DNA from: Maridesulfovibrio hydrothermalis AM13 = DSM 14728
Lineage (GTDB): Bacteria > Desulfobacterota > Desulfovibrionia > Desulfovibrionales > Desulfovibrionaceae
Reading direction: 5' to 3'
Length of the DNA: 64,000 bases
Assembly (NCBI RefSeq): GCF_000331025.1
Contig: NC_020055.1
Coordinates: 470,370 to 534,369, forward strand
Notes under the pieces: model-generated
Databases searched by the model: none
What the model saw: the letters and a program-made list of their open reading frames with translations, nothing else
What the model was told of the DNA's origin: nothing
In this document: in pieces, positions 34,416 to 43,648 of the stretch
Layout of the letters: every line of letters starts with the position of its first letter
Numbering within the stretch: position 1 is the stretch's first letter
Translations under genes and position numbers: made by a program

Positions 34416-34724
34416 TTAAAGTTTTTTCATTTTCCGTTCGCGCATTTGTTCGTCATATTCGCCAAGCTCGTACATGCGAATCTTATTACTGCGGGGAAAT
34501 TCTCTTTTAAACAGGGTTTTCAAGAGCTTGCGCACCCCTTTCAACTTCACTTCGTGCGTATTTTTTTCATATCCATCCTCATAAATAATGAATTCATGAT
34601 CTTTTATATGTATAATGAGCAAAGAACGGTTGCGTTTGTAGGTCCGCAGGTCTATGCAGTGCCCAACGGGAAGCTTTTTCAGCTTCCGCAAAACTGATTC
34701 CAGAGCAGTCGCTTTATCAATCAT
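34416..34724 (-). CDS. Small basic conserved-looking protein, function unknown
   Basis: A 102-residue protein beginning MIDKATALESVLRKLKKLPVGH. It is rich in Lys and Arg, has a beta-rich middle (SLLIIHIKDHEFIIYEDGY) and a charged C-terminus. I recognise no family. The frame extends to a TTG at 34760, but the promoter described next would start transcription about 2 bases before this ATG, and no Shine-Dalgarno is seen. It may be translated from a leaderless mRNA. It is divergent from the rlmD-like gene. Confidence 0.65.
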   Translation of the reverse strand: MIDKATALESVLRKLKKLPVGHCIDLRTYKRNRSLLIIHIKDHEFIIYEDGYEKNTHEVKLKGVRKLLKTLFKREFPRSNKIRMYELGEYDEQMRERKMKKL

Positions 34725-34732
34725 GTGATGAC

Positions 34733-34760
34733 GATATAGCGGCAAAAGGAGAACTGTCAA
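34733..34760 (-). promoter_or_regulatory. Promoter for the small basic protein
   Basis: On the minus strand TTGACA (34760-34755) and TATATC (34738-34733) are separated by 16 bases. The predicted start near 34726 is just upstream of ATG 34724. The promoter lies within the ribosome-binding region of the divergent methyltransferase gene. Confidence 0.5.
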
Positions 34761-34762
34761 AT

Positions 34763-36160
34763 ATGAGTAATGAAAACACCCCTATCACTAAGGGTTCTAC
34801 TATAGAAGTAACGATTGAGTCACTGGCATTCGGAGGTCAGGGTATTGCACGCCATGAAGGCATGACCATTTTTGTGGACCGCGCGGTTCCCGGTCAGGTT
34901 GTTCGCTGCGAAATCACCAAACTTAAAAAAAGATTTGCTGAAGCTAAACGGGTAGAAGTTGTTACAGCTTCTGAAACAGAACAGGAACCTTTTTGCGAAT
35001 ACTTCGGCACGTGCGGCGGCTGCGTCCATCAGGACATGAAATATGATGCGCAGACTTACTGGAAGGGAAGGCAGGTCAGCGAAACTCTTACCAGAATAGG
35101 TAAAATTGCGGACGATATTGAGGGCATGGGCGCAGAGGCACTGCCTTCGCCTTTACAAAAAGGCTACCGCAACAAAATGGAATTTTCTTTTTCAGGCTAT
35201 GCTGATGATTTAAAGGTCGGATTCAAAATGCGTGGCTCTGAATATGATGTACTCAGCATTGCAAGCTGTCCTCTGCTTCCAGAAACCTGCGCTGGTATTC
35301 CGGCTCTGGTGGAAGAATACTGTCAGGCAAGTAAAATAGGTTCACACCGTCATGGCAAAGGTGGATACTGGCGTAAACTGGTTGTCCGTGTGGCTCATGC
35401 CACTGGCGAAATCATGATTCACCTGATTACTGCTCCGGCAAAAAGTCATCACGCTGTAAAGCCTCTCGAAAAACTGCTTTATAACAACCTTGCGCAGCTT
35501 AAAACATTTGCCCACTCCACCCGTAAAGGCCGCGCCGACTTTGCTACCGGAGAACGCCTGATTTCTCTCGGCGGAGAGCCAACCATCACCGAGACTCTGA
35601 CCAGAGACGATGGACAGACTGTAGACTACATGATTACACCTAACGCATTCTTTCAGACCAACTCTGTCGGAGCGCAGGTGCTGTATAACCGCTGTGTTGA
35701 AATAGCCCGACCACGCAAAACTGATGTCGTTTACGATCTTTTTTGCGGTTCAGGCGGCATCGGGTTGTTCATGGCTAAGGATGTCAAAGAGGTGATCGGC
35801 ATTGAACTTTCCAAAGAAACAGTTCATTCAGCGACACAGAATGCAAGACTGAACGGTATAGAAAACACAAAGTACTTTGCAGGCAATTTGTCATCGGATA
35901 AGGACTTTCCTGCCGATCTGCCAAAGCCTGACATGATCATTGTGGACCCTCCCCGCAGCGGCGTTCCGGCCCCGACCCTTAAAAAGATGAAATCTCTTAA
36001 ACCAGAGAAGATATTATATATATCCTGCAACCCCGCCACCCTCGCCCGTGATGTGGCAGAGCTTGGAGACGGTTATACCCTGGAGCGTTTCTCCGCAGTG
36101 GATATGTTCCCGCATACATCCCATGTAGAATGCATCGCACTGTTGACGAAATCCAGATAA
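34763..36160 (+). CDS. rlmD: RlmD/RumA-type 23S rRNA (uracil-5)-methyltransferase
   Basis: A 465-residue SAM-dependent methyltransferase. An N-terminal TRAM RNA-binding domain (about 8-66; VTIESLAFGGQGIARHEG) is followed by the iron-sulfur cysteines of RumA proteins (FCEYFGTCGGCVHQ, about 74-87). The SAM domain has YDLFCGSGGIGLFMAK at about 325 and VDPPRSG at about 394. The nucleophilic cysteine is in YISCNPATLARD at about residue 420. AAGGAG precedes the ATG. The exact uridine cannot be read from sequence; RlmD (U1939) and RlmCD-like enzymes are hard to separate. Confidence 0.9.
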   Translation: MSNENTPITKGSTIEVTIESLAFGGQGIARHEGMTIFVDRAVPGQVVRCEITKLKKRFAEAKRVEVVTASETEQEPFCEYFGTCGGCVHQDMKYDAQTYWKGRQVSETLTRIGKIADDIEGMGAEALPSPLQKGYRNKMEFSFSGYADDLKVGFKMRGSEYDVLSIASCPLLPETCAGIPALVEEYCQASKIGSHRHGKGGYWRKLVVRVAHATGEIMIHLITAPAKSHHAVKPLEKLLYNNLAQLKTFAHSTRKGRADFATGERLISLGGEPTITETLTRDDGQTVDYMITPNAFFQTNSVGAQVLYNRCVEIARPRKTDVVYDLFCGSGGIGLFMAKDVKEVIGIELSKETVHSATQNARLNGIENTKYFAGNLSSDKDFPADLPKPDMIIVDPPRSGVPAPTLKKMKSLKPEKILYISCNPATLARDVAELGDGYTLERFSAVDMFPHTSHVECIALLTKSR

Positions 36161-36227
36161 AGCTGACACAATCAGCTTGCAATCAGGGAGGGGAAAGCTT
36201 CCCGCACACAACTTCAGACTTTTAGCA

Positions 36228-36256
36228 CTGAGGCAGATGCTTAGCATCTGCCTCAG
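36228..36256 (+). terminator. Hairpin after the rRNA methyltransferase gene
   Basis: CTGAGGCAGATG (36228-36239) pairs perfectly with CATCTGCCTCAG (36245-36256) around CTTAG. No T-run follows, and the next ATG is 13 bases away, so it may instead structure the leader of the cyclase gene. Confidence 0.45.
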
Positions 36257-36268
36257 GATACTATAATT

Positions 36269-39200
36269 ATGGCTGAACAAGTAATATTTGACACTCTGCT
36301 TAGAGAGTTACGCAGGCTGAACCTCTACCCTCCTGAAGAACGGCAGCTTAAAGATTTGCGTTCAAAAATAGAACGCAAATTTGATAATTCCGACAATTCG
36401 CCCGAAGACATTGATGCCGGTAAATATGCGGTGCTCCTTTATGGACTGGCTTTAAAAGCCCTCGAAGCCGAAGCTGAGGAAAATAAAAAAATTTCCTACG
36501 CTCCGGAAAAAGAAGATTCCGCAACAATAATCTGTCTTGATTATCTGGCTCTTATGGGCACTTGCGGCAGAATGCTTGCCGCACAAATTCTCTGCAACAA
36601 ACTGCTCCCTCTACCACAAGTTAAAGAATGGCTGTCACAAAAACCAGACCGGATCACCATTGCTGTTGCTGACCGCATGCTTGCACTGGAAGCCGCAGAC
36701 GTACCGAAACGGGTTAAGCTGGCACAGTCCATTACCGAAAAAGCGTCTGCAATGAATATCGCTGATGCCACATGTTTTTTTAAAGTCAACGGAACCCGCA
36801 AAGGACAGCTGACTTTCCGCACGCTGGAAAATTTCATGACCGGCAGATATGGACTCGAATGCCGCAGAAGGCTCATCCACCCTGAAACACTTGAAGAAAT
36901 TACAACATGCACCGAAAGCATGCCCTCGTACCCGGATAAAAATCTTGTGGAGGATGTAGCTTTCCATTTACGCACGATGGACCCCATCGTCATGGAAAAA
37001 GTCCTGCGCACAGTCGAAAGACTGGCTGATGAAGTTGATAGTGCAACCCTGAAAGAGATCATTCCTCATACTCTTTCCCCTTCCCTGCCGCTGGCCAAAG
37101 CAGCTATGGATGTCATAGCCAAATTCGGCCGCAGCAAACGGGGCCGTATTTTTGCTCAGATTTTCAATGAGTCACCTAGAATCAGGGCTGAAGTAATTAA
37201 CAGACTTCCTTTGCTCAGCAGTGACAATTTCGCAGCATTCATGGGCAGAATTTCTGATGGATTTCATACCCCGGTTCTTTCAGCTCTGTTTTCAACTCTG
37301 TCGGAAGAAGACTCCCACCGCTTCGGATCAATCCTTTCAGCCGTTCTTAAAAGTTCGACCAACGGTAAAAAAAATACCCTGAAACCGGTTCTGAATAAAA
37401 TCTTGAAGCAAGATAAACTAAATGAACCGGAAAAGCCGGTGTCTGAAGAAGGCAGAACTGTTTCAGGACTTGATTATATCAAGCTGGGTGCTCCCATTGT
37501 CCTAAACATTGAAAAAAAACAAAAACAAACTGGATTTAAAAGAATTTTTGGAAAAGAAACGGCACAGCCCGACAGCCTGCCGGATATATATACCGGAGGG
37601 CAAATCTCGAACCAGCGCATCCATAAGCTCAACCGCTGGAAAAGTCAGGCCCAGAAAATTACCTTTCAAAATTGCCGCTTTGCTGCCTGTGATTTCAGGG
37701 ATTCTTTTATGGAAACCTGCATATTTAAAAACTGCTCTTTCGACTCCTGCTCATTCGGCGAAGCAGTTTATAGAGAATGTGAGTTCGCAGACTGCACTTT
37801 TTCCAGCTGCTCATTAAATGAAACCACCTTTTATAATTGTTCATTTGACGGCTGTTCATTCCAGTATTCACACTTTGACTCAGCTGTTTTCTCACTTTGT
37901 TCTATTGAACTTTGTGAGTTCACGGCCATAGCTGCGCCCGGAAGTTTCTTCTGCAGATGCCGGTTTATTTCCTGTGAATTCAATGTTGCTGATTTTCGTG
38001 AGGCATTTATCTACAAAAGCCTGATGAAAGGATTACTCTTTATTTACAGCGAATTTTCCAGCACGCTGTTCAGTGAAAGCGAAGTCAGAAGCACCGTATT
38101 TCACGACTGCTCAACTCTCGAATGCAAGGCTTTAGGCATCCAAACAGACTCAGCTCAATTGCTGAACGCTCTACAACGCACCCTAGCTGCAAGACTTTGT
38201 CAAAGAGAGCAGCTCAAAAAAAGATCCAACGGCATGGGCAACATGGGTCAATATGAACGGGGAATTATATATAAAGCAATCAAACGCTGGTTTGCCCAGA
38301 AAGACATTGACCTGAGCCATGCCCGCTTTGCTGAAAACAACAGCCGCCGCCTTGAATGGACCGCAGCCAAAATGAACAGCAAAAGGAAACTCTTTTTATA
38401 TATGCTCCCGGCCCTGCTGCACTCCGACGTATTTGAACAGGCTAATGAGATTGAGCAGCTCTGCATGCCCTCACACATCGACGGTTACAGCATACCTCTT
38501 GATGTGATTAGATCCCTTAAAGGAATTTTCCCTGATATAAATATTGAAACCGGAAAAAATGATTCTGTTCCCATCAAAGCACTGATGTCCATCGGCAGCA
38601 CCGGAACAATTGCCCAGACTCCTGAATCAGATATAGACTGCTGGGTCTGCTGCGATTTTTCTAAATGCCCGCCGGACAGCCGTGAACGTTTACAATTCAA
38701 GCTACGTGCTGTTGAAGAATGGGCCGCTAATAACTTTGATCTTGAACTGCACTTTTTTACTATGGACGTAAAAGATATCCGTGAAAACAAATTCGGACTA
38801 AGTGATGAGGAAAGTTCCGGATCAGCTCAAAGTGCAATCCTCAAAGAAGAATTTTACCGTACAGCTTTGCTGATAGCCGGCAGGCCGCCGCTGTGGTGGT
38901 TCACTCCCGTAGAAGCTGATGAAAAAACATACGCCGCTATGGCCAAAAAAACAGCCGTGCTCAAAGGGACTGATTTTTGCGTTGATCTCGGCAATGTGCC
39001 GCGCATTCCCATGGAAGAATTTTTCGGAGCTTCTCTCTGGCAGATTGTAAAAGGAGTGAAAAGCCCCTTTAAATCTATCATGAAATTCGGACTGCTGGAA
39101 ATGTACACTTCGAGCAACAAATACTGCCTGCTCTGCGAAAGCGTAAAAAAGAATATTCTGGCAGGTATGCGTGGACTCCGAAGAGTCGACCCCTACATGC

Positions 39201-40186
39201 TGTTATACAAAGAGCTTGCCGATTTTTACAAATCTCAGGAACAGCCTGAGTATAAATGGCTGACCGCCATGGCCCTGCGTCTTAAGTGCGGACTCCTTGA
39301 TGAAAAAGGAATCAGCGGGCATCCTACCCGACCTGAAGAAAAAGAAATCATCGAATTTGCAACAGGACTCTCCGGTGAAAACAGCGTCGGCCATTTTAAA
39401 GCTTTTAAAAGCCTTTCTGATTTCAGGTCCGTTGTTACTCTGGGTGAGAAAATCAACCTGTTCATGATCAAGACTTACATGAAAGTCCGCGGTGAACAGG
39501 ATAAAATATCAGGCGCAGCCATCACTCCGGAAGATCTTGCCCGTCTGGGGAGAATTGTTTTCTCCAACTTTGCCAAGCGTAAATTCAAGGTAGCACGGAT
39601 AAGTCTACCCGGCCCTAAAACACATTTTTTTGACTCACTTATTATTACCCGTGATCTAAATAAAGTATGGGAAATCAGCGGTGAATATCCTGATGAATCC
39701 GGAGCCAGAAATATCCAGACCAGAATCGAATCAGGAAAAGATCTCACAGCCATATTAATATGGCTGGTGCTGAACGGACTCTATGACTCTAAGATGAGAC
39801 TCAAAACAGACCTCAGCTCCGCCCCCCTCAGAGATAGAGATCTTAAAAAACTCTTTGCCAATCTCACAGCATTCTTTCCCCGCAAAACAATTTTCAATAC
39901 TCCGGTGGAAGAAACTTTAAACAGCGAGCAGATGCGCAAAGCATACTTCATAATAAACCTTTGCGCGCCACGCGAAAGTAACAAAATACAAGAAGTCCAC
40001 CTTGTATACAGCACTAACTGGGGTGAGGTATTCTGTAAACCTGTCAAAGTTACTGCCGCCCTGATCGAATCGCCGGAAAGATATCTGCAGAAAGAAATGG
40101 CGGATATACATTCCGGCCCGATTCAGATGGGACAATTCGTGCCTCCCGGATCGGAATGTCCATCTCTAAAAATCCCCGTCCGCTGA
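36269..40186 (+). CDS. cyaA: Class I adenylate cyclase with pentapeptide-repeat insert
   Basis: A very long (1305 residues) cytoplasmic protein. Residues 1 to about 390 are helical with HEAT-like stretches. Residues about 455-620 form a Cys/Phe-rich pentapeptide-like solenoid (F-x-x-C-x-F repeats). Residues about 710 onward match the class I cyclase catalytic region: LYMLPALLHSD, then the nucleotidyltransferase core IGSTGTIAQTPESDIDCWVC at about 773-792 with the paired Asp of the metal site, SAQSAILKEEFYRT, PLWWFTPVE and DLGNVPRIP. The product would be cAMP. E. coli CyaA is 848 residues and lacks the solenoid. An AGGA site lies 10 bases before the ATG. The HD hydrolase follows by 64 bases. 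Confidence 0.88.
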   Translation: MAEQVIFDTLLRELRRLNLYPPEERQLKDLRSKIERKFDNSDNSPEDIDAGKYAVLLYGLALKALEAEAEENKKISYAPEKEDSATIICLDYLALMGTCGRMLAAQILCNKLLPLPQVKEWLSQKPDRITIAVADRMLALEAADVPKRVKLAQSITEKASAMNIADATCFFKVNGTRKGQLTFRTLENFMTGRYGLECRRRLIHPETLEEITTCTESMPSYPDKNLVEDVAFHLRTMDPIVMEKVLRTVERLADEVDSATLKEIIPHTLSPSLPLAKAAMDVIAKFGRSKRGRIFAQIFNESPRIRAEVINRLPLLSSDNFAAFMGRISDGFHTPVLSALFSTLSEEDSHRFGSILSAVLKSSTNGKKNTLKPVLNKILKQDKLNEPEKPVSEEGRTVSGLDYIKLGAPIVLNIEKKQKQTGFKRIFGKETAQPDSLPDIYTGGQISNQRIHKLNRWKSQAQKITFQNCRFAACDFRDSFMETCIFKNCSFDSCSFGEAVYRECEFADCTFSSCSLNETTFYNCSFDGCSFQYSHFDSAVFSLCSIELCEFTAIAAPGSFFCRCRFISCEFNVADFREAFIYKSLMKGLLFIYSEFSSTLFSESEVRSTVFHDCSTLECKALGIQTDSAQLLNALQRTLAARLCQREQLKKRSNGMGNMGQYERGIIYKAIKRWFAQKDIDLSHARFAENNSRRLEWTAAKMNSKRKLFLYMLPALLHSDVFEQANEIEQLCMPSHIDGYSIPLDVIRSLKGIFPDINIETGKNDSVPIKALMSIGSTGTIAQTPESDIDCWVCCDFSKCPPDSRERLQFKLRAVEEWAANNFDLELHFFTMDVKDIRENKFGLSDEESSGSAQSAILKEEFYRTALLIAGRPPLWWFTPVEADEKTYAAMAKKTAVLKGTDFCVDLGNVPRIPMEEFFGASLWQIVKGVKSPFKSIMKFGLLEMYTSSNKYCLLCESVKKNILAGMRGLRRVDPYMLLYKELADFYKSQEQPEYKWLTAMALRLKCGLLDEKGISGHPTRPEEKEIIEFATGLSGENSVGHFKAFKSLSDFRSVVTLGEKINLFMIKTYMKVRGEQDKISGAAITPEDLARLGRIVFSNFAKRKFKVARISLPGPKTHFFDSLIITRDLNKVWEISGEYPDESGARNIQTRIESGKDLTAILIWLVLNGLYDSKMRLKTDLSSAPLRDRDLKKLFANLTAFFPRKTIFNTPVEETLNSEQMRKAYFIINLCAPRESNKIQEVHLVYSTNWGEVFCKPVKVTAALIESPERYLQKEMADIHSGPIQMGQFVPPGSECPSLKIPVR

Positions 40187-40250
40187 CCGGTTTACCGCTG
40201 ACAACCATGAACAAAATAAATGCACACACTGCAAATACCTTGAGGTTCAT

Positions 40251-41495
40251 ATGCCCGTTATCCGTAAAAGCCTGCTTCAATTAATTTTTTCAGGTTCCTT
40301 CATGAAACGATGGAACGACAAGCTGCGTCCTATGGAGCTTGTGGAAGTTGACAAACAAGCTCATAAAATGATCGCTGCATGGATACTTTTCACCCTTAAC
40401 AGCGAAAAGCTTGATGAACGGGAAAAGATTAAACTTGGCGATGAAATTGTCGAAGGCGGCATATTTGAATATCTTTTCCGCATGGTCATAACTGACATTA
40501 AGCCTCCCGTATTTTACCGCATCAAAGAAAATCCCGAGCACTACCGCAGGCTGACCGAATGGGTACTGAAACAACTTCGTCCCAGACTCATGCCCCTCGG
40601 CGGGGAGTTCTGGGAACGGCTGAGCCGGTATCACTTAAACCCTGATGAAGGCTCCCTCGCCAGAAGAATTCTGAATGCAGCTCATATGTATGCCAGCTAT
40701 TCTGAATTCAAACTGCTTAAACATCTCAATCAACCTGACGGAGAACTGGCCGAAATCGAACAGAGCTTCATCGACCGTATGGAGAAATGCTCCGACCTGA
40801 AAGGAGTGTCCCAACTGCTCCATTCGGAATCCACCCCTCTGGGCAGATTTGCCGACCTGTGCGGCCGGCTGCGGTTTCAAACCAGATGGTCCCAGACTCC
40901 ACGTGTTCCAGAAACTTCCGTACTTGGACATGTATACATTGTGGCCGCCTTTGCATGGTTTTTCAGTATGGAAAAAGGAGCCTGCTCTGCAAGACGGCAG
41001 AATAACTTTTTCACCGGGCTTTTCCATGATATCCCTGAGCTGCTGACCCGTGATATTATTTCTCCGGTTAAAAAATCCGATCCCACCATCGGCAATCTTA
41101 TCAAGGAGTATGAAGATCAAGAAGTTGAAAGTCGTATCATGGTCCCCCTGAAGGAGAACGGTTACGAAATCATTGCATCAAGATTAAGCTATTTTCTGGG
41201 AATTAAAACCGGATCAGAATTTCATGCTGCGGCAATTATTGACGGTACTCCAAAAAAGATTTCCACCGAAGAGCTGGATGCCCGGTACAATGATGATTCA
41301 TACGACCCTAAAGACGGCGAGCTGCTCAAACTGTGTGACCATCTCGCTGCCTTCCTTGAAGCGTACAATTCTCTGCAGAACGGAATTACTTCCGCCCACC
41401 TGCAACAGGCATACTGGCGCATCAGCCAGAGCTATCTGGATAATCCGGTTGTGGCCGGAATTCATGTGGGACCGCTGCTGGCTGACTTTGAATAA
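40251..41495 (+). CDS. HD-domain phosphohydrolase (YfbR-like)
   Basis: A 414-residue soluble protein. The HD superfamily residues lie in the second half: His in LGHVYIVAAFAWFF at about residue 226, the HD pair in FFTGLFHDIPELLTRD at about 257, and a later Asp in LLKLCDHLAAFLEAYN at about 363. The pattern H...HD.xE..xRD is that of YfbR-like 5'-deoxynucleotidases. The first 190 residues are unfamiliar. It lies directly behind the adenylate cyclase gene, so a role in nucleotide or cyclic nucleotide turnover is possible but unproven. GAGG precedes the ATG. Confidence 0.82.
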   Translation: MPVIRKSLLQLIFSGSFMKRWNDKLRPMELVEVDKQAHKMIAAWILFTLNSEKLDEREKIKLGDEIVEGGIFEYLFRMVITDIKPPVFYRIKENPEHYRRLTEWVLKQLRPRLMPLGGEFWERLSRYHLNPDEGSLARRILNAAHMYASYSEFKLLKHLNQPDGELAEIEQSFIDRMEKCSDLKGVSQLLHSESTPLGRFADLCGRLRFQTRWSQTPRVPETSVLGHVYIVAAFAWFFSMEKGACSARRQNNFFTGLFHDIPELLTRDIISPVKKSDPTIGNLIKEYEDQEVESRIMVPLKENGYEIIASRLSYFLGIKTGSEFHAAAIIDGTPKKISTEELDARYNDDSYDPKDGELLKLCDHLAAFLEAYNSLQNGITSAHLQQAYWRISQSYLDNPVVAGIHVGPLLADFE

Positions 41496-41651
41496 TTACT
41501 TTTTTACAAGATAACCATTTGATTAGGCCCAGTCTGGACTTTACGCCAATGCCCCTAATATGGTTTAACTATTGTGAATGACTGCTTGCTCATTAAAATA
41601 GATACCGATACTTTTTATAAATAATAAATTTTGTTTCAAAAGGAGATGCAG

Positions 41652-42137
41652 ATGCTGCTGAGAAAAAGAGCCTGGGATATGATGAGAGAAGAATTTACCA
41701 CCATTGACGAATCCGCAAGCCTCGCCGAGGCCATTCGTGCTTTACGCGATAGCATGAAAGAAGCCCCGGACAACAATGTGGTCGTGGTAAAAAAGAAAAA
41801 CGGTTCCCTGCGCGGAGTAGCCTCCATCTGGACCATGCTTAAAGCGGTTGAAGATCAGGTTCTCAAAGATGAAGATCTCAGCCTTACCGAAGAAACAGAC
41901 TGGGACCGCGCTTTTAAAAGAGCCGGAACAGCATGCTGCTCCACTTCCCTTGATGAACATATTGAAGAAGATGTAGCCATTCTCAAACCCACCGACCCCA
42001 TGCTGGTAGTGCTGGAGATTTTCCGCAAGAAACACCGCTCATGGGCGCTGGTTCAGGAAGGCGGCAAAATAATCGGAGTAGTACTCCTCAGCGATGTATA
42101 CCGCGAACTGACCAGAGATCTGGTTACCCAGTTCTAA
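41652..42137 (+). CDS. CBS-domain pair protein
   Basis: A 161-residue protein made of two CBS motifs, about residues 8-70 (AWDMMREEFTTIDESASLAEAIRAL...GVASIWTMLKAV) and about 92-158 (VAILKPTDPMLVVLEIFRKK..WALVQEGGKIIGVVLLSDVYREL). CBS pairs bind adenosyl ligands and act as regulatory sensors. I start at ATG 41652 because AAGGAG lies 7 bases before it; the ATG at 41646 is too close, and a TTG at 41631 has no site. It ends in a strong bidirectional terminator. It stands alone, with no enzymatic domain. Confidence 0.9.
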   Translation: MLLRKRAWDMMREEFTTIDESASLAEAIRALRDSMKEAPDNNVVVVKKKNGSLRGVASIWTMLKAVEDQVLKDEDLSLTEETDWDRAFKRAGTACCSTSLDEHIEEDVAILKPTDPMLVVLEIFRKKHRSWALVQEGGKIIGVVLLSDVYRELTRDLVTQF

Positions 42138-42147
42138 AGTATCTAAA

Positions 42148-42187
42148 ACAAAAAAACCCCGCTTTCTGTAGAAAACGGGGTTTTTTT
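42148..42187. terminator. Bidirectional Rho-independent terminator
   Basis: An A-run, CCCCG-C-TTTC, TGTA loop, GAAA-A-CGGGG, T-run hairpin lies between the convergent CBS and HD-GYP genes and should work in both directions. Confidence 0.95.
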
Positions 42188-42203
42188 GTCAAAATAATAC
42201 TAT

Positions 42204-43217
42204 TTATTTCTTCAAAGTAAGCGCCCATGCCTGAATAAGCTTGGTCACCTCAGGATCATAAAGAGGGTCGCGCGAGATAAGCGCTGCAGCCTTTAACGGG
42301 TCAATGGCCTCAGCATAGGGCCGCTTGCTGATCATTGCACAGTAGGAATCCACCGCAGCTATGATTCGGCCCAGCTTGGAAATATCACGGCCTGATTTTT
42401 TTTGGGGATACCCTTTCCCGTTTATACGTTCGTGATGCTCAATAACACAAGCTTCAATCTCTTTATATTTTAAATCAAGCTTACCCAGCATTTCGTAGCC
42501 AAGCCCGGGGTGCTTATCTATTTTAGCACGCTCGTCCGTAGTAAGCGGCTTTGGCTTTTCGCGGATAAATGCGGGAATTTTGGTCATACCTAGATCATGA
42601 AGAAAAAAGCCGACAGTAAGCCTGTCAAAATGATTACGGGTAATATCACCATTGGCAAAAGCTTCAGGCTTTTGCCTGATGAATATTGTCAACGCCAGAA
42701 TTCCACAGTTCACGCTATGATTGGCAAGGGAGTGCTCTGTATGGAGTCTCTTGGAAAGAGCCTTGATGCGATACACATCATTCCAGAGATATTCAGTCAA
42801 AACCATTAGATCAGTCCAGAGTTTTTCCTTAACAGCAGCCACAGGCTGATCAAAAAACTCATTCATGCGCATGGTCAGTGCTTCAAGAAAAATATCAGCA
42901 ATTTCCCGCTCTTTAAGATTGCGGTCAACAAGCACCAAATCAAGCTGATAGGCAATATGCTTTACATAAACAGGATGGTCATTACGGGAAACAAAAATCA
43001 ATCCTTCCTTTACCATATTCGCCAGAACTTCAATCTGCTCTTTAGTCAGTCTTCCTCCAACCTGATAATATGGAGCAATGCGCCCCACCTGCTCTTTGAA
43101 CATATAAATATTAAGCGGAGGCCGAAATTTATTAAAACTCTGCAAGATATCAGAACTTATCTGATAATATTCTTCGTTGAGTCCATCGGGGACATCCATC
43201 CTACCTTTTGCATTCAT
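42204..43217 (-). CDS. HD-GYP domain protein, probable cyclic-di-GMP phosphodiesterase
   Basis: A 337-residue soluble protein. An N-terminal region (1-150) of unknown fold is followed by the HD-GYP domain: His in EHSLANHSVNCG, HD in GFFLHDLGMTKIP (about residue 207), and the signature HHERINGKGYP (about 262-272), which has Asn in place of the usual Asp before GxGYP, a common variant. Such proteins hydrolyse c-di-GMP to GMP or pGpG. No receiver domain is present. GTGGAG lies 7 bases before the ATG. Confidence 0.9.
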   Translation of the reverse strand: MNAKGRMDVPDGLNEEYYQISSDILQSFNKFRPPLNIYMFKEQVGRIAPYYQVGGRLTKEQIEVLANMVKEGLIFVSRNDHPVYVKHIAYQLDLVLVDRNLKEREIADIFLEALTMRMNEFFDQPVAAVKEKLWTDLMVLTEYLWNDVYRIKALSKRLHTEHSLANHSVNCGILALTIFIRQKPEAFANGDITRNHFDRLTVGFFLHDLGMTKIPAFIREKPKPLTTDERAKIDKHPGLGYEMLGKLDLKYKEIEACVIEHHERINGKGYPQKKSGRDISKLGRIIAAVDSYCAMISKRPYAEAIDPLKAAALISRDPLYDPEVTKLIQAWALTLKK

Positions 43218-43597
43218 ATTTCAACTCCACTCCAAATGTATTATAACCAGCTGTAACATTTGAAAATCACACACAACAACAATCACTGCTGGAAGTCGTC
43301 AGACGAAAAAAAAGAAACCCCGTACAGGCCGCCCTGCACTGAAAAAGCAATCCCTATTTAAAGGCCCTATAGCACTCATATTGCTCTTCGTGAAGACTAT
43401 CTCACTCAGGATAATAATTTTCGCTATTATTTTTAAAAAAACCTAAAGTTTTTTTTACAATTTTTTTATTTTTTCTAAGGTCCGTATATTTATGCTTTTA
43501 GACTATTGAAAAGCCCGATTAATCACCGAAAACAGCGCAATTTTAACCCTCTCATTTTGGAAAGGGGCCTTGACTTTTTCCCTATTTTCACACACAG

Positions 43598-43645
43598 GTG
43601 GGGAGACGGGGGGAATTGGTGGTAGAATTGTGTGATTAGGTGGTA
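43598..43645 (+). promoter_or_regulatory. MraZ-type G-rich repeat operator
   Basis: TGGGGA (43599), GGGGGA (43609), GTGGTA (43619) and GTGGTA (43640) repeat with a period of about 10 bases, like the TGGGN repeats bound by MraZ upstream of its own operon. The last repeat coincides with the mraZ ribosome site (AGGTGG). The upstream gap 43218-43597 is AT-rich with long T- and A-runs; a TTGACT at 43570 has no good -10 partner. Confidence 0.7.
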
Positions 43646-43648
43646 AAA

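Noticed and set aside
43440-43500. Long T-runs as a terminator or origin-like region
   Set aside because: No stem precedes the T-runs and no DnaA-box cluster was seen; it is just AT-rich spacer before the mraZ promoter.
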